64,000 bases of DNA from Dermatemys mawii (lineage: Eukaryota > Chordata > Testudines > Dermatemydidae), in assembly GCA_007922305.1 (NCBI GenBank), contig ML677358.1, positions 14,901,564-14,965,563 of the forward strand. The letters run 5' to 3'. A model generated the notes under the pieces. It was not told the origin of the DNA and searched no databases. It saw only the letters and a list, made by a program, of their open reading frames with translations. A program made the translations under genes and the position numbers. This document shows positions 10,781-20,397 of this stretch, piece by piece (within the stretch, counting starts at the first letter, position 1; every line of letters starts with the position of its first letter).

Positions 10781-13700
10781 TGCGCGTGTGTGTAATGGAT
10801 GGAGTTCTCTGCCCCTACAATAGAATTCTGAGGGGCTGTCACACTCAAGAACTCTGCAATGCAGCTGCTGTCTTTCCTACTATGGAGGGGACTCCCTTCA
10901 GAGCCCCTCACGAACCCGCTGCCGCACCTTCCCTCCTGTGCCAGCGTACGGTGTCTCTGGGGAGCATGAGAACTAGGGTGAACAGACAGCAAGTGTGAAA
11001 AATCGCACCGGGGGTGGGGGGGTAATAGGAGCCTATATAAGAAAAAGACTCAAAAATCGGGCCTGTCCCTATAAAATCAGGATATCGGGGCACCCTAATA
11101 AGAGCTGTGTCTCCTTGCCATGCTAGCTCAGGGTGCTGCTTCCAGGCCAGCCTGCCCAGCTGAGCGTAGATCCTGTTTAACCCTTTCCTTCGCTGAATCC
11201 TGTAGGTTGGTGGCTTCTCGTGGAAGAACTGTGGCAATGGGACTGATCCCTTTGTGATTAAGAGTCTGTCTGTAGCCCCGGACCCGATCCACATCCCCGG
11301 GGACCTGAAAGTCAGCGTGGCAGTTTCCAGTGAAGCGGACATCGCCTCACCTCTGAAGGTATGTGCAAAAGGCAAGCCCTCCAGAGAGGCCTCGTCGGAC
11401 ACAGGATCAGCTCGTTAACGTGCTGTGGGGTGTTGGGAAAGGACGCGCCAAAAGCCACCACAACTCCTGGCCCCGGCGCCCTTTCAATTCTTTGAAAGGT
11501 CCCACAGGTGTGAATAAATGGGGATTGCTAGACCTGGGGCGTGTTTCCGGCCCCAGACCTTCCACCGCTGCCGTCAGTTTCCAGGCCTGGAGTTTCTGAT
11601 TCACAACAATATTTGCTGCTGGGGGCCCGAAGGCTGGCGTGGTCTGTGCACGGTCTGTTGGTTGTGTGGCAACTGTTCACTAAAACGGGCCAGTGCACCC
11701 CCTAGGACGGATGCAGTTATATCGGCAGATAGGTGCTTGTGCCACGCCCCTTCAGGAAAGTTAAAGCAGCCCATTTATTTGTGCGTAGTCACTCCCTTCT
11801 AACTTCCCACCCCCTCTCTGCACCCCACGGGCTCGGCCTGGGAAGTGAAACTTGGTAAGATCCGAGCTGCTCCCACCTCCCGCTCCCTGGAGCAACCTGG
11901 CAGCGTCTGTGTTAGGCGGGGGTGACTCGCCTCTGAGGGAACGCAGCCAAGTCTGAGGAAGGCGGGCACCGAAACTGCTGTGGCCCGATTGGCAAATCCA
12001 GGGCACCCGCAGATCCCAGCGAAGCCAGCGGGAGCGGCTGAGTGCTCAGCACCTTTGAGAATAAGGCTGAGGGTTTTAGATGCAGCGAGCTCCAGTGGGG
12101 GCCGTTTCCTTGATCGTTCCTCGCCCGGGAGGGGAATGATTTCACCGAGCTAAAGGCCACGAAGGGGTGTTCAGAGGAAGAAGAGAATGAGGAAACACAG
12201 GGAGAGGGAGAGAGAGGAAGGAGGGAACACAGAAGGAATGAGAAGGGAGATGCTGGGGGGCAGAGAGGTGGGAGACCCAGATTAAGGTCAGGAGGAGGGG
12301 AAGAGACAAGGGGAACCCTTCATCCAAAGATGAAACGAGGCGGGGGTGGGGGGATAGGACACCAGAAGAGGCAGGTGGGAGGTGCCTCTCTACCAGGTGA
12401 CCTCTCCCTCCCCAGAACACTGGCCATGGGGAGCAGACCTGTTACCCACCCCCAAAGGCCAAGCTAAGCTCCTGATTGTGGAGATGCCGGTAACTACCAT
12501 AATCACTTCCTTAAAGCTCCTCCGCATGTGCCCAGCACCCGCTGCAGTGGAGGGACTGGGGGGGGCCTCCTGAGTCCACCCGCTTTCCTGGGACCCACGG
12601 CAGAGGGTCTGGCCTTTAGAGATTAGCGATGCACACAGCACTGCCCAGGCTGCAAACACGGCAGAGGGGTGGGCGTTGCAGGGCAGGGGTGCTATGGCGA
12701 AGGGTTTCAGCCGTTCCTGAGCCTGGCCGAAAGCGGAAGAGCTGCCGGTGGCAAGTTCCCCAGCCGTGCAAGCTGGATCATGTGATGGTGTGGGCGGCGG
12801 GGGGGCGGGGGCAGCCCTCGCCACAGGGCTCTCTTCCCATCAGTTACACGGTGAGCCCCGGCCCACCCTTCTTCAGTGTCAGTGTGGCGGGCGGGGGCTT
12901 GGCTAGATGGGTTTAGTTACACCTGCTGTGCCCTGCTCTGCAGGGGCAGGGCTCTCCCCTCGGTCTCGGATACGGGGTGTTAACCAGCAGGCAGCCCCGC
13001 CTGCAGAGCCCGTGCTGACGGGGCGATGTTGTTATCGTTTCCCAAGAGCGTGCGGAGGGATAGCCGGCCTGCTTCTCCCCTGCCCTTTACATCTGGGCAA
13101 GGTCACCGCCGGCGCTGGGCTGAGCCAGTGGGAATTCCCCTTTGCTAGCATGGCACACCCAACTACCCCGGCATCAACAGGGATGCAGGGCACGACCGAT
13201 CCTGGCTGCAGCAAGCAGAGAGACGACTGCCGGGATTCACCGGGGATGCCAGGGCAGGAGGAAACCGGAGCTGACTCAAGGACACAGCCGTGGTTGCAGA
13301 ACTAGCCCGCCTCTCCCACGTGCCTCCCGTCCCTCAGCCAGGCAGCTGCCACAGTAACAAACCCCCAGCAAGGCGAAACAGGAACTGCTGCCTGGGACAG
13401 GACATTTCTGTTCCGCTTCTTTTATTTAGTGGAATGTGGCCCTGACTCAACTTTCTGCTGCTCCTGGTGGTGGTTTGTCCCACTGCTGCCCATGCCAAAG
13501 AATCCGAGCGGGTCAAATTCTGCCCTGGAGTTTGGGGGGAGCTGAGCGCCGGCACCTCCAAGGGCAAGATTTTGCAGCCTTTATTGCTGTTCCCATCGCT
13601 GTTATTTCATGTCCGTGTCGTGGTCATGCTTGAGAGCTGCCTAGGGCAAGGTTACAGAGGAAGGCTTCCTGGAGGAGGGGAAGGTTGGAGGGGAGACCGT

Positions 13701-15273
13701 ACCGGCCGGGATTCTCCGGGATGTGATGTGTGCCATCCTTTGTCCCAGGCGGTGTTTAACGTGGAGAAGAAGATAGTGGACATATGGGTAAAGATCCCCT
13801 GCGTGGACGAGATCGGGAGCTGCACGTATGATGGCCTTTGCAGTATGCTGGACAACGTCATCCCCCCTGGAACACCATGCCCTGAACCCCTGCTCACCTA
13901 TGGCATCCCCTGTCACTGCCCTTTCAAACAGGTAAGCGCTAAGCCAGCCGTTCCCGCATGTTCCTTGCCAGGACCCGCGGCTTCTCGTCTAGCCCAGAGC
14001 CAGCAGGGAACCTCCTGTCTCATCATGACGTGGAAGGGGCAGGGTGATCACAACCCCGTAGCCCGCTCAGTCAGCTGTCTGTGTGCTGGGGAAAGGGCTT
14101 TGTGAGCACTTGGAGGAGAGAGAATAGACCCAGCTGCTGAGAAAAGGGGTAGTGAGAGGGCAGCGTGCATTGGCAGGATTCTCTACTGCCTTGCAGCCCG
14201 GGGGTCGGGTCAGAGGAAATGGCCATTGATGGAGACAGGGCCCTGAACTAGATGGGCCTGTTCTGATCTGCTCTGACCAATCTGAAGCAGCCACTTTGCA
14301 CACCCGGTGCAAGGCGGCGGGGAATCAGGCAGAGTCTGAGTCCAGCAGGCCCACGCCAGGGAGGTCTGAGGCTTTGCCTCCCCACCCCTGGGGGCGTTCT
14401 GCAGCCGTTGTGGGTCAGTAGCACAAGAAGGGCCCTGGAGCTGTGGGCTAGGCTGGGAGTCAGCGAATCTCTGAGGATGGTCAGTTGCTGTGTGATCGCT
14501 GGATCTTTTTGTGCTCCGACTGGCCTAAGAAGGATGGTTCCAGACGAATTTGATTGGCCGTCCGCTCGCTTTGATCGCTGCTGTCACCTGGGGGTTGCTT
14601 GTAACGTTGCCAGGTAGCTGGACTCACTCTGGCCTGGGAAGGTCTCCCAGATCAGGGGCAGGGAGTAACTTGCCTGCAGTGGTGAAGCTGGCTGGAGTGG
14701 AGAAAATCACCTTCCAGAGCCAGCCGTACTGAGCTCGCCCGGACAGTGGAAATGGGGCCCAGGAACATGGGGGAATGCGGGCAGAAACCCACAGGTGCTG
14801 TGGTCTCTGAACCAAGCGGAGGGGCTGATCTGGAAGTCACAGGGTGCCCCCGGGGGTGGGTGGGGCATCAAAGGGCACCAGTGAGGAAGTTATTGGGGAT
14901 CAGTAGTTATGGATATTTGAACATGCTTGATTTGTTCATCTTGACAGTGACTGAGATTCCACAAGTGGTGCCGGGCAGGGAGCGGATGGGGGTAGAATCC
15001 GAACGCTTGGTAGGGTCACCCCTCGGTGGGCTTGTGTCTTGGGGCAGGAGAGGCCGGCAGTGGGGTGAGGCAGGGGCTGCTGTGTGCTAATGTCTTGGCG
15101 TCTGTTTCCCTCCTTAGGGCTCCTACTCCCTGCCACCCAGTGATTTCTATTTGCCCAGCATACAGTTGCCCTCCTGGCTGACGAACGGCGACTACCGTGT
15201 CCAGGTTGTCCTGAACAGTGGTGCCAAGCAGCTCGCCTGTGTCAAGGTGGCCTTGTCCCTCCATTCTGAGTGA
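6298..15273 (+). CDS. GM2A: GM2 ganglioside activator, whole gene (4 coding exons)
   Basis: The coding exons are 6298-6411, 11206-11358, 13749-13931 and 15118-15273; all introns are GT-AG in phase 0, and the product is 201 aa (human is 193). GM2A is a soluble lysosomal lipid-transfer protein of the ML fold. It lifts GM2 ganglioside from membranes and presents it to beta-hexosaminidase A. Seen: a hydrophobic signal peptide at about residues 1-20, then a short basic stretch before the mature domain. All eight family cysteines are present at C47, C107, C114, C120, C133, C144, C146 and C191, matching the known pairs 47-191, 107-114, 120-146 and 133-144. Conserved blocks include [29 protein letters not shown] and [11 protein letters not shown]. 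The human N-glycosylation site is replaced by D71, while a new NGT sequon is at N49. It lies upstream of and parallel to another lysosomal gene, SLC36A1. The identification is firm. Confidence 0.97.
9136..9234 (+). mobile_element. CR1 LINE 3' end fragment
   Basis: A degraded CR1 tail ('agaagctgggcctggatgac', 'ccactcaataattgcc') ends with two copies of the CR1-type 8-mer ttcttatg at 9218-9233. Confidence 0.75.
9534..10358. mobile_element. DNA transposon built of 'ggtttaaaccagt'-like subrepeats (outer element)
   Basis: The ends are imperfect inverted repeats of about 28 bases: ttgtctacacacagaagttg at the left and, reversed, ttagtctatacacacagtag at the right. The interior is a chain of diverged 'tggtttaaatt/ccagtttaaat' motifs on both strands. 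It is split by a second element at 10025-10305. It is probably non-autonomous; the family was not determined. Confidence 0.6.
10025..10305. mobile_element. Nested TIR element of about 281 bp
   Basis: The terminal inverted repeats are cttggctacact and agtgtagccaag. The interior has 'gaaatttcaaagcgctgctgc' and 'taatccacctccacgagggg'. It lies inside the outer element at 9534-10358, so it inserted later. A second truncated copy is at 45244-45395. No clear target-site duplication is visible. Confidence 0.65.
10741..10793. repeat. (TG)n microsatellite with CG interruptions
   Basis: About 53 bases of alternating TG/CG, potentially Z-DNA-forming. Confidence 0.95.
10974..11097. mobile_element. Short TIR element, copy 2 (TA-flanked MITE)
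   Basis: It shares the 'aataggagcctatataagaaaaagac' core with the copy at 394-516 and has matching ends (gggtgaacag ... cggggcaccc) between TA dinucleotides. It lies about 110 bases upstream of GM2A exon 2. Confidence 0.7.
11206..11358 (+). CDS. GM2A: GM2A coding exon 2
   Basis: The exon has 51 codons in phase 0, with acceptor TGTAG and donor GTATGT. It encodes residues 39-89, beginning VGGFSWKNC and ending SPLK. It contains C47, the N49-G-T sequon and the DPIHIPGD strand, where the human protein has its own glycosylation site (here D71). Confidence 0.95.
11359..13748 (+). other. GM2A: GM2A intron 2
   Basis: The 2.4-kb intron contains a purine-rich (GA/GGA) stretch at about 12170-12250. I see no other coding signal. 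Confidence 0.85.
13749..13931 (+). CDS. GM2A: GM2A coding exon 3
   Basis: The exon has 61 codons in phase 0, with acceptor CCCAG and donor GTAAGC. It encodes residues 90-150 and carries six of the eight cysteines (C107, C114, C120, C133, C144, C146). The IPC, GSC and [17 protein letters not shown] motifs are diagnostic of GM2A. Confidence 0.96.
13932..15117 (+). other. GM2A: GM2A intron 3
   Basis: The 1.2-kb intron runs from donor GTAAGC to acceptor CCTTAG. I see no gene or clear repeat in it. Confidence 0.85.
15118..15273 (+). CDS. GM2A: GM2A coding exon 4 with stop
   Basis: The acceptor is CCTTAG. The 51 codons encode residues 151-201, followed by TGA at 15271-15273. It starts [10 protein letters not shown], contains [11 protein letters not shown] (the lipid-entry region of the family) and C191, the partner of C47. 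The C-terminus ends SLHSE. Confidence 0.96.
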   Translation, partial: GSYSLPPSDFYLPSIQLPSWLTNGDYRVQVVLNSGAKQLACVKVALSLHSE

Positions 15274-16394
15274 GGCTGGCCAGCCCTGCCCGACCACGGG
15301 CCCACCCTCCGCTGTGGACTGCCACGTTTCCTTTCTCTTCCCTCTGGGGGAGAGACACACCGGAGCCGGTTGACCGCTCTCTTCCTCCTTCTGCTGCCTC
15401 TTGCTGTCGCCTGCCCTCACACAGCTGCTGCTCCCCTTTCCTGCCTCTCTCGCCCTTCTCCCTCTCAGACAAAGGGCCAAGGGAAGGGAGGATGGCGGGG
15501 GAGAGGCCTTTGTCTTCTCTGCAGGGTGGACTTAGAGGTGGGCGAGGCTGGCAAATGGGTCAGGTCCCTCCTGATTCAAAGCCCGGTGCAGTTAATAGGA
15601 GCCTTTCCCAGGGTCCCGACTCCTAGTGAGGAGACTTGACAGAGTTCATCACAGTCCCTACAACTGCAGCCCCACTCACTGCATTTCTCAGCTGGGCTTA
15701 GATCCCTTCCCTCCACCCCTGGTCATGCAGCTCTGTAGAGCAGTGTCCCTCTCCTGGTCCTGATCCGGCGGTGCTGGACGGCCATATGGGTCTCTTCTGC
15801 CCCTGACTTCTCTGATCCTAGGAAATCTCAGGTTAAACTGCTGGCTTGGGTCTCATGCCAAGTCTTTCTTGTCATATCCTAGTGGTAGATCCAGGCCAAA
15901 ATGTCCCCTCTGCACTCTCTTGCCTTGGGAGAGTTGTATTGCTGTGCTACAAACCAGCCGGGGTGGGGGAAGAGTTAAGTTTGATTATTTTCCCACATAC
16001 ATAATGAAATTGCATTCTTCATGTTTTTTAATGCTCCCTTCTCCCCTCCTCCAGTCAGTGACAATGGGAGGGCCCGTTAGCCCGCCAGCTGACTGGTGTA
16101 AAACAAAATGAGGTGTCTCAATATTCTACCCATTGAGTGGCCTAGTTAACCTTGACTCGGTTTTTTTGCCATCTGTTGGCTAGGGTGGGGGGCTGTTTTT
16201 ATTTGTCTGGGTTTTTTTAAAATATCACACAGGGAATTTTAGAAAACAAAATTGAAGGAAGAAAGCAGAAAGAAATAGGTTTTTTTTTAAACAATCATTC
16301 GGAAAAAGGAAAAGATGCACTCTCCAGGAATGTGCTCCCCGACACTTGACTGGAAAGATGCATGTGCAGGTAGACTGACATGTTCATTCTTACT

Positions 16395-16467
16395 GGCCAC
16401 TACTGGAGACAGGATACCGGGCTAGATGGACCATTGGTCTATCTCGGGGTGACACTTATGTTTCTAG
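16395..16467 (+). mobile_element. CR1 LINE 3' end fragment
   Basis: It shows the strongly diagnostic CR1 tail 'ctggagacaggataccgg', 'gctagatggaccattggtct' and 'cacttatgttt'. Confidence 0.85.
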
Positions 16468-17518
16468 TCAACCTGGGCAGCAACAGCAGGAAACCTATCA
16501 GCACGAAGAGCTGCACAGCTAGCACTGAATTCTCTGACAACAATTAACCTTCCTAATGGGACCACGCTTGACCAGCTCCATTCCGAAGAAGTCATTGCTT
16601 ATGATAGCGTAAGGAGAGCCGGGAGGGTGGGCATCACCAGCCAAAGAGGCAGATCTTCAACAGCATGGACATTCTCTCTCTCCCAGGTCTGCATTAAAAA
16701 AAGGAAAGAGGACCAGAGCAAAAAAGCAGTGTACTAATATTCTCACTCCCAGGGGACCAAATGACTCATTCCGCTCTGGGCTTCTGTTACTCCAAAAAGG
16801 ATGTGGTTGTGACAGCTTGAACCAAGAGAACAATCTGATTGGCCGATGAGGATTCCAAGCAGTGTAATTAAGAAACTGAAAATTGCCCGATTCTGAACTT
16901 CTCGAGCACAGTGTTGAAGCGACCATTTCACAAAGGTGCTAACCCATGGTGAGGCAGGCGGTCACACCGCCGTGTCCCGGGCAGAGGAACAAATGAGTTT
17001 AGAACCTCGTAGGCGTGCAGCCGGCATAATTAGCAGCTACAGTAAAGGAATGGCACACCTGAAACTGTGCTGATCAGACTCTTTCTACAGGTCGTGGTTG
17101 AAGGAGGTTCATCGGTCTTGACTGGCTTTAGGGAGAAGAGTCTCTGTTTGGCGTAAATTGTTGTCGCTCAGGATGTGCCCCTGGAAATAGGGAGTCAGGA
17201 CCCTAATCCAATGTACTGTTGATTTGTTTATTTTGGGGGTGATTCTGCACTGTTAAGTCCATGGTGCAGAACACACTCATGGTGCCATTGATTTTGATGG
17301 GTTTAGGATCACATTGCTTGGGTGGTGTTTTTTCAGCACTGTAAGTCCCTGCCTCCCAATTGACATGCTGGGCTGTCATCACACCTGCAGACCCAGATCA
17401 GTGCAGCTGGCCCTATGATGTGTGTAAAATACACAACCCAATCATTGCATACCCCGTCCCATAATACTGCACTGGAGCTGTCTATATACAGTCATCAGAG
17501 GGGGTAGCTGTGTTTCTG

Positions 17519-17713
17519 TATCCACAAAAACAATGAGTTCGGTGGCACCTTTAAAGACTAACAGATTTATTTGGGCGTAAGCGTTTGTAGGTAAAAACCC
17601 CACTTCTTCAGATGCAGTTGAAGAAGTGGGTTTTTTACCCACGAAAGCTTCTGCCCAGATAAATCTGTTAGTCTTTAAAGGTGCCACCGAACTCCTCATT
17701 GTTTTTGTGGATA
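17519..17713. mobile_element. 195-bp fold-back palindrome
   Basis: The arms at 17519-17610 and 17619-17713 are about 90% complementary, with an 8-base loop (gatgcagt). Each arm carries 'ggtggcacctttaaagacta' and 'acagatttat'. The arm sequence is a familiar repeat in turtle and crocodilian genomes. Here two copies face each other, and the assignment to a transposon class is open. Confidence 0.75.
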
Positions 17714-18400
17714 CAACTGTTGCAGTGAGGTGTGAGTAGATTTACACCATCCCCGCACACCTGCTATTGCAGCCGAGGTGCATGTGTGTGCCATGCCATC
17801 CCCGCCTTGTACCCTGTCAATTTGTGTGGATAAGACATGGTCACTGCACACCCTCTCCTGTATTATTTCGTGTGAGGCAGGTGTGTATGACATCATCAGT
17901 GCACACCTGTCCTGTGCTGTTGTGGTACATCACCACATACTTGTCTTCCACTACTACCCTCTGAGCATGCACGTGATAGTTGCTGCTCACCCCTGCTCTG
18001 TATTACATCTGTGATGCATGGATATGACACCCTAATAATACTACTTAGCAGCTGTGTAGGGCTGATTTTCAAAGCCCTTTATAAGCCTTAACTACTGAAT
18101 GCCGGTGGTCCACGGGCCGATGTGCTAGTGATTAGCATTGGGCTAACGCACAATATTTTGCACAGTCTGTGCCCATGACAGGTTTGAGAGACAAGGGCCT
18201 TTGGTTCCCTTTCTGCTTCCTAAACTTGCTACGCTTTATAGCAACGTCCTAACAGACAGTGGGTTTTGCTTTGGTTTATTCTGTGTGGAGAAGCACTAAC
18301 CATCTCATCCTTACTGCTTAGCTGAAGCCTGCTGGTTTCTTGGGAGGCAGCGACCCTTAGTGCTGGTGCCAAAAGGAGTACTTAATAAATCTTTTTAACT

Positions 18401-19639
18401 CGAGGGCTGAGTCCCTGGCAGTGGTTCTTGGGCCTTCGGTAAATTTGGAACCCATGATTTGATTTTATTTATTGGGTTTGATGCCCAGGACAGTCTGACA
18501 GCACTGGCTGGAGCGAGTGCTAGTGGATTCCCCGGCTGGTCTAAGCTCCTATCCCAGGCTGCTGTCAGTGCCTCTCATTCTGAACCTGCAGCGTCCCCTC
18601 GGCACCTGCACAGCTGTATCAAAGGACCTCAGTCAGGAGGTGCAAAATCCCCCTCTTAATACACCACTGGGCTCAGAAGGGCCCTGAAGGGCAAGCGATT
18701 TGCATTTATCAGACTGCCTGGAGGAATTCTCCCCTAGCTTCCCTGAACGTGGGCAGCCGTGGCAAGCATTTCACAGCAGCGTCTCTCACTAGGCATGTCC
18801 CCAGCCCACTGTGCCCCGGCCCTGACGCATGCCCCAGGGGCATCACTCCACAGACTCTCCGATCCAGGTGTCACTTGGTGCAACTCAGGCTCTGACTGGC
18901 ATTGCCCAGAACATACCATTAGCCGGGCTGCCCCGTGCGTGCTTTCCTCCCCAGAATCCATCACTGGTATGGCCAAGACACAGCCCCCAGCCTGGGGGTG
19001 TCCCTGGTGCATGCTTCCCTCTCTGGTCCCTTCAGCGGTGCCTTTCTCTGAGCCCTTGATAGTGAAACACACCAAGTGTCGTGGTGGCTTTTGTTACATC
19101 CCCGAGAGCGCTAGGGTGACAGAGCATCACGTTGATGGGAGATGCTGAGGCGGGATTTATAAGGCCAGCATGCTAAACCGGCAGCTCCAGGGAACGGACA
19201 TCCCTGATGTTGTCAGTGGGCATTTCTCCTGCTGGGTCCTGGCTCCACGCTACCCCTGTGGGGGGTGGAGGAGGCAGGACACAGCATCGCCAACTCTTGA
19301 CTCTGTGGGGCCCGGCCCCGGAGTCACACCAAGGCCACGCCAGCGGGATCGGGACGCTTCTCATCCCCTGCGGGCGTGGGGGAAAGCTTGGAACGGGGAA
19401 GCCTCGAAGTTTGTCAGACCCCGGCGGGCAAAGACCCAGAACTGCAAAGAGGGGACCCCTGGCCCCAGGCAGACTGTCCCTGGCAGGCGCGGGGAGGCCA
19501 GCAGCAGGCTGCATGTGCCTTTCCCACTGTCTGCAGGGCAGGCTGGGTCACACGCCCCAGGCAGGGGAACCAGCAGGGGGAGCCCTGAGCCGGCCCAGCA
19601 GCCTGGAGCGGTCCTGGGCTCTGCTCCTGCATCCCTCGC
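18401..19639. other. Spacer between GM2A and the SLC36A1 promoter
   Basis: I see no gene. GC content rises toward the CpG island. No SLC36A2 or SLC36A3 exon is visible. Confidence 0.6.
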
Positions 19640-19776
19640 GGGGCTGCGCCTAGCTCGGCCCACGCGATGCCAGCTCCGGCCGCCAGGGGGCGCAGCAACA
19701 CGCCGCCGCCCTTACTGCGCACGCGCAGGCTAGAGTCGCCGGGGAGCCGCGGGCGAGGGAGTCAGCTGAGCCGGGC

Positions 19777-19786
19777 GTCACGTGAC
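19777..19786. promoter_or_regulatory. CLEAR-type E-box (TFEB/TFE3/MITF-like site)
   Basis: The ten-base palindrome GTCACGTGAC matches the lysosomal CLEAR consensus exactly. It lies about 50-80 bases upstream of the candidate splice donors in the CpG-rich promoter ahead of SLC36A1, a lysosomal transporter. TFEB-family binding is inferred from the motif. Confidence 0.6.
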
Positions 19787-19871
19787 TGGGCGTCGGGTGA
19801 CCGGCACCCGGAAAAGCAAGATGGAGGGGCGGGGCCGGTGAGAACCGGGCTGGGGCCGGTGAGTGCTCAGC

Positions 19872-19960
19872 TCGGGGGGGCCCTGCCCGGGGATGGGGGG
19901 GGCGGGCCCGGGGGGGGGGGGTGGGGGATTTGGGGGGGGCGTGCACGGGGGGGGTGTGAA
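19872..19960. repeat. Poly-G tracts with G-quadruplex potential
   Basis: Several G runs of six to eleven bases are separated by short spacers on the + strand, directly ahead of the inverted repeat and gap. They meet the usual pattern for quadruplex formation and probably explain the failed assembly. Confidence 0.75.
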
Positions 19961-19997
19961 CCGGCGCAGCCGACTCCCTCGCCCGCGGCTCCCCGGC

Positions 19998-20397
19998 NNN
20001 NNNNNNNNNNNNNNNNNNNNNNNNNNNNNNNNNNNNNNNNNNNNNNNNNNNNNNNNNNNNNNNNNNNNNNNNNNNNNNNNNNNNNNNNNNNNNNNNNNNN
20101 NNNNNNNNNNNNNNNNNNNNNNNNNNNNNNNNNNNNNNNNNNNNNNNNNNNNNNNNNNNNNNNNNNNNNNNNNNNNNNNNNNNNNNNNNNNNNNNNNNNN
20201 NNNNNNNNNNNNNNNNNNNNNNNNNNNNNNNNNNNNNNNNNNNNNNNNNNNNNNNNNNNNNNNNNNNNNNNNNNNNNNNNNNNNNNNNNNNNNNNNNNNN
20301 NNNNNNNNNNNNNNNNNNNNNNNNNNNNNNNNNNNNNNNNNNNNNNNNNNNNNNNNNNNNNNNNNNNNNNNNNNNNNNNNNNNNNNNNNNNNNNNNN
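19998..20397. other. Assembly gap, 400 N
   Basis: An unbroken run of 400 N interrupts the CpG-rich promoter block. The left side is a G-homopolymer-rich tract plus a sequence that is the inverse of one 220 bases upstream. Promoter and first-exon sequence of SLC36A1 may be missing here. The round length may be an estimate. Confidence 0.99.

Larger units (their letters stand above)
6412..11205 (+). other. GM2A: GM2A intron 1
   Basis: The 4.8-kb intron has a GTAAGG donor and a TGTAG acceptor. It contains a CR1 tail at 9.1-9.2 kb, the nested DNA transposons at 9.5-10.4 kb, a (TG)n tract and a TA-flanked TIR element just upstream of exon 2. I see no other gene. Confidence 0.85.
15274..18400 (+). 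other. GM2A: GM2A 3' UTR and downstream flank
   Basis: There is no coding signal. The first clear AATAAA on this strand is at 18384-18389, with GT-rich sequence just after it, so a 3.1-kb 3' UTR is possible. A weaker ATTAAA is at 16693-16698. The stretch includes a CR1 tail and a large palindrome, so the true cleavage site is uncertain. Confidence 0.4.
19640..19997 (+). promoter_or_regulatory. SLC36A1: CpG-rich candidate promoter and 5' noncoding exon of SLC36A1
   Basis: The block is very G+C- and CpG-rich and contains a CLEAR-type E-box. Two good splice donors follow: GTGAGA at 19838 and GTGAGT at 19859. Since the first coding exon (26202 on) begins with an acceptor, at least one upstream noncoding exon must exist, and this is the best candidate. 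A short reading frame beginning ATGGAGGGG at 19821 stops at once and could be a uORF. The island is cut by an assembly gap, so its true extent is unknown. Linking it to SLC36A1 is inference. Confidence 0.6.
19738..19997. repeat. Inverted repeat abutting the gap (arms 19738-19774 and 19961-19997)
   Basis: The last 37 bases before the gap are the reverse complement of 19738-19774 with two mismatches. The 26 bases next to the gap (19972-19997) match 19738-19763 perfectly. The arms are 186 bases apart. It is either a real hairpin or, more likely, a fold-back assembly artefact in hard-to-sequence GC DNA. Confidence 0.9.

Noticed and set aside
13467..14105. 212-aa reading frame
   Set aside because: It is the read-through of GM2A exon 3 into both introns; canonical splice sites bound the real exon at 13749-13931.
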